A DNA stretch of 14,686 nt from assembly GCA_029005335.1 (NCBI GenBank), contig JAQXFT010000064.1, positions 1-14,686 on the forward strand, in the 5' to 3' direction. Below, piece after piece: positions 1 to 6,783 of the stretch; the first letter of the stretch is position 1, and every line of letters begins with the position of its first letter. The DNA is from Oscillospiraceae bacterium (GTDB lineage Bacteria > Bacillota > Clostridia > Oscillospirales > Ruminococcaceae). The position numbers and the translations under genes are program-made. The notes under the pieces were generated by a model, which was not told the origin of the DNA, searched no databases, and saw nothing but the letters and a program-made list of their open reading frames with translations.

Positions 1-81
1 TAGGACAAAAGCATACAGGTTGAAACAGGAATTTTCTCAATATGGGTATTTTTGTCCATATTTTGAGTAGCAGCTTTTTGA

Positions 82-360
82 ATGAATTATCTTGCACCTG
101 ATATTATTATAAAAATTCTTGACGTAATAATAAATAATGGCAGTGCAAACGGTAATTTTCTGAACATTCCGACACCGGTAATGGACTGGGGAATATGGTG
201 GAATGATATACAGGAACTTAAAGGCTGGAAGGTTCAGCAAAATATGGTTACTCACCATGTACGTATAATTGACCCGAATAAAATGCGACGTGCATGGGGA
301 ACTCAGAAAGCTATGGAAGATTTGTTTGAGCGTATTGCTAAGGCAAATCATATAAAATAA
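82..360 (+). CDS. Hypothetical protein, 92 aa, family not recognised
   Basis: I do not recognise this protein. It is 92 residues, with a hydrophobic helix-like start (LAPDIIIKILDVII), a tryptophan-rich middle (VMDWGIWWNDIQELKGWKVQ), a short basic segment with two histidines (VTHHVRIIDPNKMRRAWG) and an amphipathic, charged C-terminal helix. There is no signal peptide and no clear membrane segment, so it is probably a small soluble cytoplasmic protein. The ATG is the first start after in-frame stops at 64-66 and 79-81, but no convincing Shine-Dalgarno precedes it, so expression is less certain than for its neighbours. It ends 14 bases before a strong hairpin terminator, which supports a real gene end. 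All four arginines use CGN codons (CGT, CGA) rather than the AGA common in neighbouring genes, a weak hint of different origin. It could be the surviving end of a longer gene or an accessory protein of a locus upstream of the window. Confidence 0.5.
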   Translation: MNYLAPDIIIKILDVIINNGSANGNFLNIPTPVMDWGIWWNDIQELKGWKVQQNMVTHHVRIIDPNKMRRAWGTQKAMEDLFERIAKANHIK

Positions 361-374
361 AATATAGTTTAAAA

Positions 375-403
375 AAGGCGGTCTTTCTGACCGCCTTATT
401 TTT
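375..403. terminator. Bidirectional intrinsic terminator between convergent genes
   Basis: A 9-bp perfect stem (AAGGCGGTC at 375-383 with GACCGCCTT at 389-397) has a 5-nt loop. It is flanked by A-rich sequence on the left and T-rich sequence on the right, so it has a U-tract when read from either strand. It lies between the stop of the 92-aa gene on the plus strand and the stop of the ydbT-like gene on the minus strand (402-404), and can end both transcripts. Confidence 0.85.
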
Positions 404-1850
404 ATCTGTATGAATTTATAGTATCAAGAATTTTCTGAGCATCGTCCACAGGAATAGCCTTGACTGTATGCCTGACGGATACTTCACTTCCGAAATATAT
501 TGATACAGTGCATTTTTTGAATATTCTCTGAAAGGGAGACTGTTTTATATAGAATTTGGCAACCTTTTCGGGTTCGGCAATAGCGGTGTGAAATGAAAAT
601 CCTTTTGAATAATTTATCTGAATATATCCGTCGTTAAAAGTGATACCGCTTGTGCATAATGCAGTAAGCTTTACTACGACAGACCACAGAGCAGGGATTT
701 CAGCCATAACTGTTACGAATACAGCCAGCTGATGAAAGGGCGGAAAAAAATATGTTATTATGGAAGTCAGCGGAAGTATCAGGGCTGATATTATAACTGA
801 AAACCATATATACTGCCAGAAGCTTGTTATTTTTGGCTTATACTGCTTTGATATACTGAATCTTGCGTGGACTATATCAGAGAGATTTTCATTGAGAGTT
901 CTTTTTGTTATTATCGGGACAAGCACAGGAAGATTCTTTGTGTTTGAACCGTAGCCCGAACAGCTTATGTTTACTGACATTACTCTGAAAAGCTTCATTA
1001 TAACATTCTGACGTATATCGATATAATTTATTTTTTTCATAAATATATTGAATCTGCGTTTTGTAAGATAACCGCATTTTATTTCGATAATGTCGGAGTC
1101 GTGTCTTATGCTGAATCCGCTGTATCTTATAAGATTGACTATAAATGATATTATCCACGTTGAAAGCAGAAATATTATTATACCCCATATGACAGGCGGA
1201 ATAGTTGATATAATGAATTTTGAAGTTTCCGCTGAAATTATATCTATAGATGTCAGTATAATATCCTTTGCAATTTCTCCCGCCTGAAAGAAAAATGCAC
1301 CTATATATATAATTCCGGAGAGACTGCTTGAAAAGAGTGCTGAGAAAAGAAATATAAGATAAAGCTTCGGCTTATGGCTGTATTTTATACTGTCATGACG
1401 TGATACCGAGGGTATTTTTTTCATTATCTCATCTGATGTCCTGCGTTTAAGAAGCAGAAACATATCGTTTGAGGCTTTTGTGCCGGAGCGTGTATCAGCA
1501 TAGAATTTTACTGCTCTGAAAATTCTGAGGTGAAAGGGGTGTTCGATAGTTACTGATGATATATTTCTGATTGGAATATCCGTTCTGACCCTGAATATTA
1601 TTCCTCTGAGGTGAGTTATTGTATTATTGCTGACTGATATCAATGAAAATTTCCACTTGATATATCCGAAAAGCAGGATTATGAGTATTATAAGTATATC
1701 GAACCATGACCCCCTGAACCATTCGTACAGGCGGTTTACATCAAGACGGTATGCTCTTATACCCCTTATAAGAGGAAATATCAGAAGCCATATATTTTTA
1801 GCTGAATATTTCAGTATTTTAAGAGGGTGTTCGTGATACAGCTTAATCAT
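402..1850 (-). CDS. ydbT: YdbT-like membrane protein with bacterial PH (bPH2) domains
   Basis: This is an integral membrane protein of 482 residues, near the ~490 of Bacillus subtilis YdbT. Hydrophobic segments lie at about 16-30, 50-64, 163-188, 218-241, 345-370 and 372-398, roughly three pairs. Each pair is followed by a beta-rich bPH2 (former DUF304) segment at about 66-146, 243-325 and 400-478. The start was chosen at 1850: a longer reading to 1976 is open, but its first 42 residues are arginine-rich, overlap the upstream gene in another frame and show no family similarity. The ATG at 1850 overlaps the TGA of the ydbS-like gene as ATGA, with AAGGAG directly in front, indicating translational coupling. 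In B. subtilis the ydbST pair belongs to the SigW envelope-stress regulon and gives resistance to peptides made by related bacilli; that role here is inferred from family and pairing only. The molecular function is unknown. Confidence 0.8.
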   Translation of the reverse strand: MIKLYHEHPLKILKYSAKNIWLLIFPLIRGIRAYRLDVNRLYEWFRGSWFDILIILIILLFGYIKWKFSLISVSNNTITHLRGIIFRVRTDIPIRNISSVTIEHPFHLRIFRAVKFYADTRSGTKASNDMFLLLKRRTSDEIMKKIPSVSRHDSIKYSHKPKLYLIFLFSALFSSSLSGIIYIGAFFFQAGEIAKDIILTSIDIISAETSKFIISTIPPVIWGIIIFLLSTWIISFIVNLIRYSGFSIRHDSDIIEIKCGYLTKRRFNIFMKKINYIDIRQNVIMKLFRVMSVNISCSGYGSNTKNLPVLVPIITKRTLNENLSDIVHARFSISKQYKPKITSFWQYIWFSVIISALILPLTSIITYFFPPFHQLAVFVTVMAEIPALWSVVVKLTALCTSGITFNDGYIQINYSKGFSFHTAIAEPEKVAKFYIKQSPFQRIFKKCTVSIYFGSEVSVRHTVKAIPVDDAQKILDTINSYR

Positions 1851-2275
1851 CTCCTTATGACATCGTGTTCGAGTTCGTGTAAAATGGCTCTGAAGTTTTT
1901 GTGGCTCAGAAAGGGAAGTATCATAATACCGCCGTAGACGTTGAGAATTATAAAGCAGAAGCCCTCCAGACCGCATACAGCAGTAGTTATATATTGTACT
2001 GATGATATATTGATAGTTTGTTCACGCCGGAAAAAAACTCCGTGCATTTTTTTTACAGTATTTTCCCCGACATAAAATTCCAGATTCCTGAACATGGCTG
2101 GAAAATAAAAGAATATCAGTATTATTCCGGTCGCTGAGAATACCGATATAAGGACAATCATAAGCGTTAAGAAAGGTATAATGATACGGCATAATATAAT
2201 AATGACTGCTGTCAGCACTGCTGTGATAATTCTTATGATATTAAGAGGAGTTCTGTCAGCATTATAGATTTTCAA
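1847..2275 (-). CDS. ydbS: YdbS-like small bPH2-domain membrane protein
   Basis: This 142-residue protein has two closely spaced hydrophobic helices (about 13-29 and 31-58) followed by a single bPH2 domain at about 62-136 (from NLEFYVGENTVKK to PFLSHKNFRAIL). That is the YdbS layout; the B. subtilis protein is slightly longer at about 159 residues. The start is a TTG at 2275, supported by a strong AAAGGAGG at 2286-2293 with ten bases of spacing; no ATG is equally well placed. It is the first gene of a two-gene minus-strand operon and overlaps the ydbT-like gene by four bases, so the two products are probably made together and may form one membrane complex. It is transcribed from a promoter in the short divergent region shared with the symporter gene. 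An envelope-stress or bacteriocin-resistance role is an inference from the Bacillus pair. Confidence 0.8.
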   Translation of the reverse strand: MKIYNADRTPLNIIRIITAVLTAVIIILCRIIIPFLTLMIVLISVFSATGIILIFFYFPAMFRNLEFYVGENTVKKMHGVFFRREQTINISSVQYITTAVCGLEGFCFIILNVYGGIMILPFLSHKNFRAILHELEHDVIRR

Positions 2276-2302
2276 GAATAAAATTCCTCCTTTAATTATG
2301 AA

Positions 2303-2329
2303 TTGATAATATATATTATATCATAAAAT
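2303..2329 (+). promoter_or_regulatory. Possible promoter for the symporter gene
   Basis: TTGATA at 2303-2308 and TAAAAT at 2324-2329 are separated by only 15 bases, shorter than optimal. They overlap the oppositely directed ydbS promoter, so the two could compete for polymerase. A TATAAT at 2334-2339 also exists, but it would place the start site inside the ribosome binding site. The assignment is weak. Confidence 0.25.
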
Positions 2330-2344
2330 GTTATATAATTACAA
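2315..2344 (-). promoter_or_regulatory. Sigma-A-type promoter for the ydbS-ydbT pair
   Basis: Read on the minus strand, TTGTAA (2344-2339) and a consensus TATAAT (2320-2315) are separated by 18 bases. The start site would fall near 2308, giving a leader of about 33 nt that contains the AAAGGAGG site. There is no evident SigW-type AAC/CGTA pair, so a housekeeping promoter is the better reading. Confidence 0.55.
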
Positions 2345-2359
2345 GGGGGGAAAATTAAA

Positions 2360-3577
2360 ATGGTAAGCAATATTTTAAGCAGTATAAATAATTATGTCTG
2401 GGGCTGGGGGCTGATATTTATTCTGTTGTTTACGGGTATTTTTTATACCATAAAGCTTGGATTTTTACAGCTGAGGCTTATTCCTTTTCTTTCGGGACGA
2501 AAGGACAGCAAAAAATCTGAAAACGGAATATCACAGCTGAAGACAGTAACATCATCATTGGGGACAGCAATGGGTACTGGAAATATAGTAGGTGTAGCCT
2601 CAGCAATAGCAATCGGGGGAGCGGGTTCAATATTCTGGATGTGGGTATCGGCATTTCTGGGAATGGCACTTGTATATGCTGAAAACTATCTCGGAATACT
2701 CTACAGGCGTGAGGAAGACGGAGAATGGCTTGGCGGAGCAGTTTCCTATATTAAATACGGGGCAGGCTCGGATATACTTGCAGTGATATTTTCGGTATTC
2801 TGTGTGTTTGCCTCATGGGGAATGGGGGGAATGGTTCAGGCGAACTCAATCGGAAACGCCCTCAGCGATTTCGGCACAGAGAAATATATCACAGCAATTA
2901 TTTTATTCGTAACAGTATTTGCTGTTATTTCAGGAGGAATAAAGCGTATAGGGAGTGCATCACAGATAATAATTCCTGTTCTTACCGGAATATATATAAT
3001 AGTATCATTGATAATTATATTCAGACACCGTGAAAATCTCGGCAGAGTATTTGCGGATATATTTGAATCAGCATTTGATTTCAAATCTGCAGGAGGCTTT
3101 GCGGTATCAGTAGGAATAAGGCGTGGAATTTTTTCCAATGAAGCCGGTCTGGGAAGCTCATCAATAATGCACAGTGCCTCTGAGGAGGATAGTCCGTATA
3201 TTCAGGGAATGTGGAGTATGTTTGAAGTATTTCTTGATACTATAGTATGCTGTACTCTTACTGCACTTGTGCTTCTTCTTACTGATACATATGATATAAA
3301 CACAGCGTTCGGAGGAAATATTTTTATAGACATATCAATAATATTGTTTGCATTCTGTACTATAACAGGCTGGTATTATTGTGGTGAAACATCTTTCAGG
3401 CATATATCCGGAGGAAGATATATAAAACCATATCGCTTTATATTTGCCGTTATAGTATCTCTCGGAGCAGTATTTTCTCCTGAGAATGTCTGGACAGTTT
3501 CGGATATATTCAATGGTCTGATGGCAGTGCCTAATATACTTGCACTTCTTCTGCTTTTCCGGAAAGTAAGAATATGA
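2360..3577 (+). CDS. AGCS-family alanine/glycine:cation (sodium) symporter
   Basis: This multi-pass membrane transporter of the AGCS family (AlsT/DagA/AgcS type) imports small neutral amino acids, alanine or glycine, with sodium or protons. Family signatures seen are SLGTAMGTGNIVGVASAI (67-84), GGAGSIFWMW with the following GMALVYAENYLGILYR (86-116), VQANSIGNAL (159-168), SGGIKRIG (191-198), GIRRGIFSNEAGLGSS (252-267), QGMWSMFEVFLDTIVCCTL (282-300), TGWYYCGE (336-343) and NGLMAVPNILAL (385-396). It has 405 residues against roughly 450-480 usual for the family. It is compact at the C-terminus, and the usual GGPMYYI near residue 125 reads GGAVSYI. GGGGGG at 2345-2350 lies nine bases before the ATG. 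It diverges from the ydbS-ydbT pair with an 84-bp gap. The exact substrate cannot be read from sequence. Confidence 0.9.
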   Translation: MVSNILSSINNYVWGWGLIFILLFTGIFYTIKLGFLQLRLIPFLSGRKDSKKSENGISQLKTVTSSLGTAMGTGNIVGVASAIAIGGAGSIFWMWVSAFLGMALVYAENYLGILYRREEDGEWLGGAVSYIKYGAGSDILAVIFSVFCVFASWGMGGMVQANSIGNALSDFGTEKYITAIILFVTVFAVISGGIKRIGSASQIIIPVLTGIYIIVSLIIIFRHRENLGRVFADIFESAFDFKSAGGFAVSVGIRRGIFSNEAGLGSSSIMHSASEEDSPYIQGMWSMFEVFLDTIVCCTLTALVLLLTDTYDINTAFGGNIFIDISIILFAFCTITGWYYCGETSFRHISGGRYIKPYRFIFAVIVSLGAVFSPENVWTVSDIFNGLMAVPNILALLLLFRKVRI

Positions 3578-3649
3578 TTTATATTACAGTATAAAATCCT
3601 TTTAGCTGGCAATATTTAATTTGATATAAAAAAACGGAGGTATATTGCT

Positions 3650-4723
3650 ATGAGCTATTACGGTGAAAAAGGAAAATTCAGTTTCAGGGATAATTTCTGT
3701 GAGGAAACTGAAAAGGCGGGAATAGGAGAGCTTGCGGATTTCGGAGAGCTTCTGGGAAAAATTTTCAGGAGAATTGCAGTCGGTACTGAAAGAGAATCGC
3801 TCAGAGCGGAGCTTTATACGCTTGCCGGAGGTATTGCGAGGGGTGGCTGTGATGTATTTATGATGAATGATACTGTTCCCGTATTCAGATATGGAATCAG
3901 GTCTGCTGAATGTGACTGCGGAGTATATCTTTGCGGAGACGAAAAACTAAGAATGATTTTTTTTGACAGCTTCGGCATAAATATGCCGTCCGTGATTATG
4001 GAGAAGATATATAGTGCCAGTCCGGAGGGTAACCGGTCAGAAAGCGGAAGAATATCCGTACTTAGCCATATAAGAGAGCTTTATATAAATTCCCTCAGGG
4101 ATATTGTCTCGGATAAATTTAAAGGCAATGCTGTTATAAGCTGTGGAAACAGAAGAATTTCTGATATGTGGCGGATATTTTTTTCCTCAGATAAAGGTGA
4201 TGTTATTTTTCAGGTGTCAGAGGACGGAAGCCGTGTCAACTGTTACGGTACTGACTTCGGATTTATAGCCTATGAAAGACTTGTTCTTGCATATGCATTA
4301 AGCCTGTGGGAAAAGGGTGAATGTGTGGTGCTTCCGGAGGGATTCCACTATGCCGGCGAGGAGCTTGCAAAAAAAATAAATGCACGCTGTATATATCAGA
4401 ATGTATCAAATCACGCTGAAATCTGTAAGCAGAGATTTACTTTTGATTCGCTTTTTTTATGCATAGGACTGCTTAACTGCGGTAAAAGCATATCCGATAT
4501 GGTGAAAAAGCTTCCCGAATTTTATACGGCAAGACGTGAAATTGCTACGGATTTTTCAATGCGTTCTCCTGAAAGAACTATCCGGACTCCGGAGGGAAAA
4601 ATAAAGCTCTCCAGAAGCGGTAAAAACCGTCTTACCCTTATCGTACAGACAATGAATATGGAAACCTCTGCCGAGCTTTGCGGAAAGTGGGAGAGACTTA
4701 TTCTTGAAAGAAACGAAAAATAA
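3650..4723 (+). CDS. Degenerate phosphohexomutase-like protein (probable pseudoenzyme)
   Basis: This 357-residue protein follows the alpha-D-phosphohexomutase fold (GlmM/phosphomannomutase type) but has lost its chemistry. Recognisable pieces, in order: domain 1 at about 45-120 (RAELYTLAGGIARGGCDVF, then PVFRYGIRS and CGVYL); the entry to domain 2 (ELYINSLRDIVSDKFKGNAV, 143-162); the region after the metal loop (ERLVLAYAL, 209-217); the domain-3 end (FTFDSLFLCIGLLN, 263-276); and domain 4 (EGKIKLSRSGKNRLTLIVQT, 315-334). The catalytic serine loop TASHNP is replaced around 94-99 (LCGDEK). The DGDGDR metal loop reads SEDGSR (190-195). The sugar-binding GEQSGH loop appears deleted before 263. 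The phosphate loop RPSGTEP reads SRSGKNR (321-327). It is some 90 residues shorter than GlmM. The frame is intact, with GGAGG at 3636-3640 nine bases from the ATG, so it is expressed rather than decayed. A regulatory or scaffold role is inferred. Confidence 0.65.
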   Translation: MSYYGEKGKFSFRDNFCEETEKAGIGELADFGELLGKIFRRIAVGTERESLRAELYTLAGGIARGGCDVFMMNDTVPVFRYGIRSAECDCGVYLCGDEKLRMIFFDSFGINMPSVIMEKIYSASPEGNRSESGRISVLSHIRELYINSLRDIVSDKFKGNAVISCGNRRISDMWRIFFSSDKGDVIFQVSEDGSRVNCYGTDFGFIAYERLVLAYALSLWEKGECVVLPEGFHYAGEELAKKINARCIYQNVSNHAEICKQRFTFDSLFLCIGLLNCGKSISDMVKKLPEFYTARREIATDFSMRSPERTIRTPEGKIKLSRSGKNRLTLIVQTMNMETSAELCGKWERLILERNEK

Positions 4724-4777
4724 AACTGATTATAATTATAGCTATTTGTAAAATTTGTATAATCACATTTTTTTTCC

Positions 4778-4806
4778 TTGACAGATTCAAAACGATAACG
4801 TATAAT
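4778..4806 (+). promoter_or_regulatory. Consensus sigma-A promoter of the rnj-gdpP-...-ftsH run
   Basis: A perfect TTGACA (4778-4783) and a perfect TATAAT (4801-4806) are separated by exactly 17 bases. Transcription should start near 4813, about 160 nt before the RNase J start codon. It is the strongest promoter in the window and probably drives the whole downstream housekeeping cluster, because no comparable promoter was seen in the short gaps further on. Confidence 0.9.
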
Positions 4807-4812
4807 AATATT

Positions 4813-4975
4813 GTATATATTTTTTTGAGATTTATCGGCTCAGACAGGAATAGTCTCTGCCTTTAAAATAAATTTTTTTAAGTCTGTAAATCATCGGTGC
4901 GTTGTTTCATAGTTTCTGCAATTATAATTCTGCAAGTAAATCAGAAAATGCACCAATAGAAAGTGAGGTTATAAA
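4813..4975 (+). promoter_or_regulatory. Structured 5' leader of the RNase J gene
   Basis: The roughly 160-nt untranslated region has no ORF. It shows a hairpin with arms 4837-4845 and 4853-4861 (three plus four base pairs around a 2x2 mismatch, 7-nt loop) followed by a T-rich stretch. A second long-range stem pairs ATCGGTGC (4893-4900) with GCACCAAT (4950-4957) with one mismatch. Inside it, CAGAAA (4942-4947) can pair with either of two copies of TTCTGCAA (4914-4921 and 4928-4935), which are mutually exclusive pairings. The GAGG Shine-Dalgarno (4965-4968) lies just outside the closing stem. It matches no riboswitch class I can recognise. Autoregulation by RNase J is a possibility, not shown. 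Confidence 0.45.
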
Positions 4976-6760
4976 GTGAACGAAAAAGAAAATCAGAAGA
5001 AGCTTCCGGCTGTATACAAAAGAAAGTACGTTCGTAAAAAAACCGAAAAGCAGGAAAATTCAGCTCCCGAACAGCCTAAAAGGGAAAAAAGAGAATCCCG
5101 GAAAACTCCTGTTAAAATTATTCCGCTGGGAGGTCTGAACGAAATCGGAAAAAATATGACTGTCTTTGAGTGTTCAAACGATATGTTTATTCTTGACTGC
5201 GGTCTTGCCTTTCCTGATGCGGATATGCCCGGAGTTGACATAGTAATCCCTGATTTTACCTATGTTGAAAGAAATAAGGATAAGCTGAGAGGAATAGTCC
5301 TTACTCACGGACATGAAGACCATATAGGCGGACTGGTATATTTTCTTAAAAAAATAAATGTACCGGTATATGGTACAAAGCTTACCCTCGGACTTGTGGA
5401 CGGCAAGCTTAAAGAGCATGGACTTTCCGGAAAGGTTCAGCTTAATGTAGTTCAGCCACGGAAAAATATTAGAATGGGCTGTATGGCAGTGGAGCTTATA
5501 AAAGTAAACCATTCTATTCCGGATTCTGTCGGAATGGCTATCCATACTCCAGCCGGAATTATAGTGCATACGGGAGATTTCAAGGTTGATTTTTCACCGA
5601 TTGACGGCGATATTATAGACCTCGCAAAATTCGGGGAGCTTGGCAACAGGGGAGTCCTTGCACTTATGGCGGATTCAACAAATGCAGAGCGTCCGGGATA
5701 TACCCAGTCAGAAAGAAAAGTCGGTGAATCGTTTGAAAATCTTTTCAGAAAAGCCGAGGGAAAAAGAATCATTATTGCAACGTTTTCATCAAATATACAC
5801 CGTGTCCAGCAGATTATAAACTGTGCCGAGAAATATGGAAGAAAAGTGGCAATATTCGGCAGAAGCATGGTGAATGTCATTTCAACAGCGATTGAGCTTG
5901 GCTATCTTAAAGTCCCCGACGGAATCATTATTGATATAGAGCTTATGAACCGTTATGAAAATGAACGCATAGTTCTGATTACTACCGGAAGTCAGGGCGA
6001 GCCGATGTCGGCTCTTACAAGAATGGCTATGAATGACCATAAGAAAGTAAATATAACTCCTCAGGACTTTATAATAATTTCCGCAAAGCCTATTCCCGGA
6101 AATGAAAAATATGTCACAAGGGTTGTGAATGAGCTTATGAAATCCGGTGCGGAAGTAGTCTATGAAGCCATGTATGAGGTACACGTATCAGGTCACGCCT
6201 GTCAGGAGGAGCTTAAACTTATGATGGCTCTTACCAAACCGAAATTCTTTATACCGGTACACGGTGAATACAAGCATCTCCAGAAACACGCATCACTGGC
6301 GATTGATGTGGGAATACCACAGGAAAATATAATTATTGCCGAAATAGGAAACGTCATCGAAACCGACGGCGTCAGAATGTCAGTAGTATCACAGGTTCCC
6401 GCAGGAAGAACACTTGTTGACGGTCTGGGAGTAGGCGATGTAGGAGCTATTGTACTGAGAGACAGAAAGCATCTCGCACAGGACGGTATCATAATTATAG
6501 TAGTCGGAATTGAAAAAGCTACAAATGAGGTCGTAGCAGGCCCTGATATTATCTCCAGAGGCTTTGTATATGTGCGTGAGTCCGAAGAGCTTATGGTTGA
6601 TTCAAGAAATCTTCTTATCAATACCCTGAATCAATGCTCAGTAAATGAATTTAAGGAATGGAATACCCTTAAAGGAAAAATGCGTGATGCACTTTCAGAT
6701 TATATATATCAGAAAACAAAAAGAAGTCCGATGATTCTGCCTATTATAATGGAGACCTGA
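4976..6760 (+). CDS. rnj: Ribonuclease J (metallo-beta-lactamase/beta-CASP RNase)
   Basis: RNase J combines 5'-to-3' exoribonuclease and endonuclease activity and is central to mRNA decay and rRNA maturation in bacteria lacking RNase E. The 594 residues begin with about 44 lysine/arginine-rich, disordered residues not found in B. subtilis RNase J1 (~555 aa). The catalytic core follows: LGGLNEIGKN (51-60), the zinc motif HGHEDH (111-116), NHSIPDS (178-184) and HTGDFK (198-203). The beta-CASP region includes ADSTNAERPG (232-241), FGRSM (294-298), TTGSQGEP (336-343), SAKPIPGNE (369-377) and HVSGHA (403-408). PVHGEY (427-432) returns to the lactamase fold, and a C-terminal domain runs from about 470. 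The start is GTG, seven bases after GAGG. It is the first gene of the long plus-strand run, with a structured leader. The basic tail may bind RNA or partner proteins (inference). Confidence 0.95.
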   Translation: MNEKENQKKLPAVYKRKYVRKKTEKQENSAPEQPKREKRESRKTPVKIIPLGGLNEIGKNMTVFECSNDMFILDCGLAFPDADMPGVDIVIPDFTYVERNKDKLRGIVLTHGHEDHIGGLVYFLKKINVPVYGTKLTLGLVDGKLKEHGLSGKVQLNVVQPRKNIRMGCMAVELIKVNHSIPDSVGMAIHTPAGIIVHTGDFKVDFSPIDGDIIDLAKFGELGNRGVLALMADSTNAERPGYTQSERKVGESFENLFRKAEGKRIIIATFSSNIHRVQQIINCAEKYGRKVAIFGRSMVNVISTAIELGYLKVPDGIIIDIELMNRYENERIVLITTGSQGEPMSALTRMAMNDHKKVNITPQDFIIISAKPIPGNEKYVTRVVNELMKSGAEVVYEAMYEVHVSGHACQEELKLMMALTKPKFFIPVHGEYKHLQKHASLAIDVGIPQENIIIAEIGNVIETDGVRMSVVSQVPAGRTLVDGLGVGDVGAIVLRDRKHLAQDGIIIIVVGIEKATNEVVAGPDIISRGFVYVRESEELMVDSRNLLINTLNQCSVNEFKEWNTLKGKMRDALSDYIYQKTKRSPMILPIIMET

Positions 6761-6783
6761 AGAATCGGAGCGGAGATGAAAAA

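Noticed and set aside
1..70. Open frame of 22 codons running in from the left edge and ending at a TAG (68-70), possibly the end of an upstream gene.
   Set aside because: It is too short to judge and has no recognisable motif. The segment also contains an imperfect inverted repeat (CTCAATATGG with CCATATTTTGAG) that could explain the sequence without coding.
1851..1976. Extended N-terminus for the ydbT-like protein (42 extra residues from 1976).
   Set aside because: The extra residues are arginine-rich and low in family similarity, overlap the ydbS-like coding region in another frame, and have no ribosome binding site. The ATG at 1850 has a coupled ATGA overlap and gives the family length.
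4728..4775. Possible terminator after the phosphohexomutase-like gene: GATTATA and TATAATC arms followed by eight T.
   Set aside because: The stem is seven bp of almost pure A/T with a 23-nt loop, too weak to call an intrinsic terminator with confidence.
4813..4975. Known riboswitch or T-box in front of RNase J.
   Set aside because: None of the conserved core sequences I know for T-box, SAM, purine, lysine, glycine or c-di-AMP classes is present.
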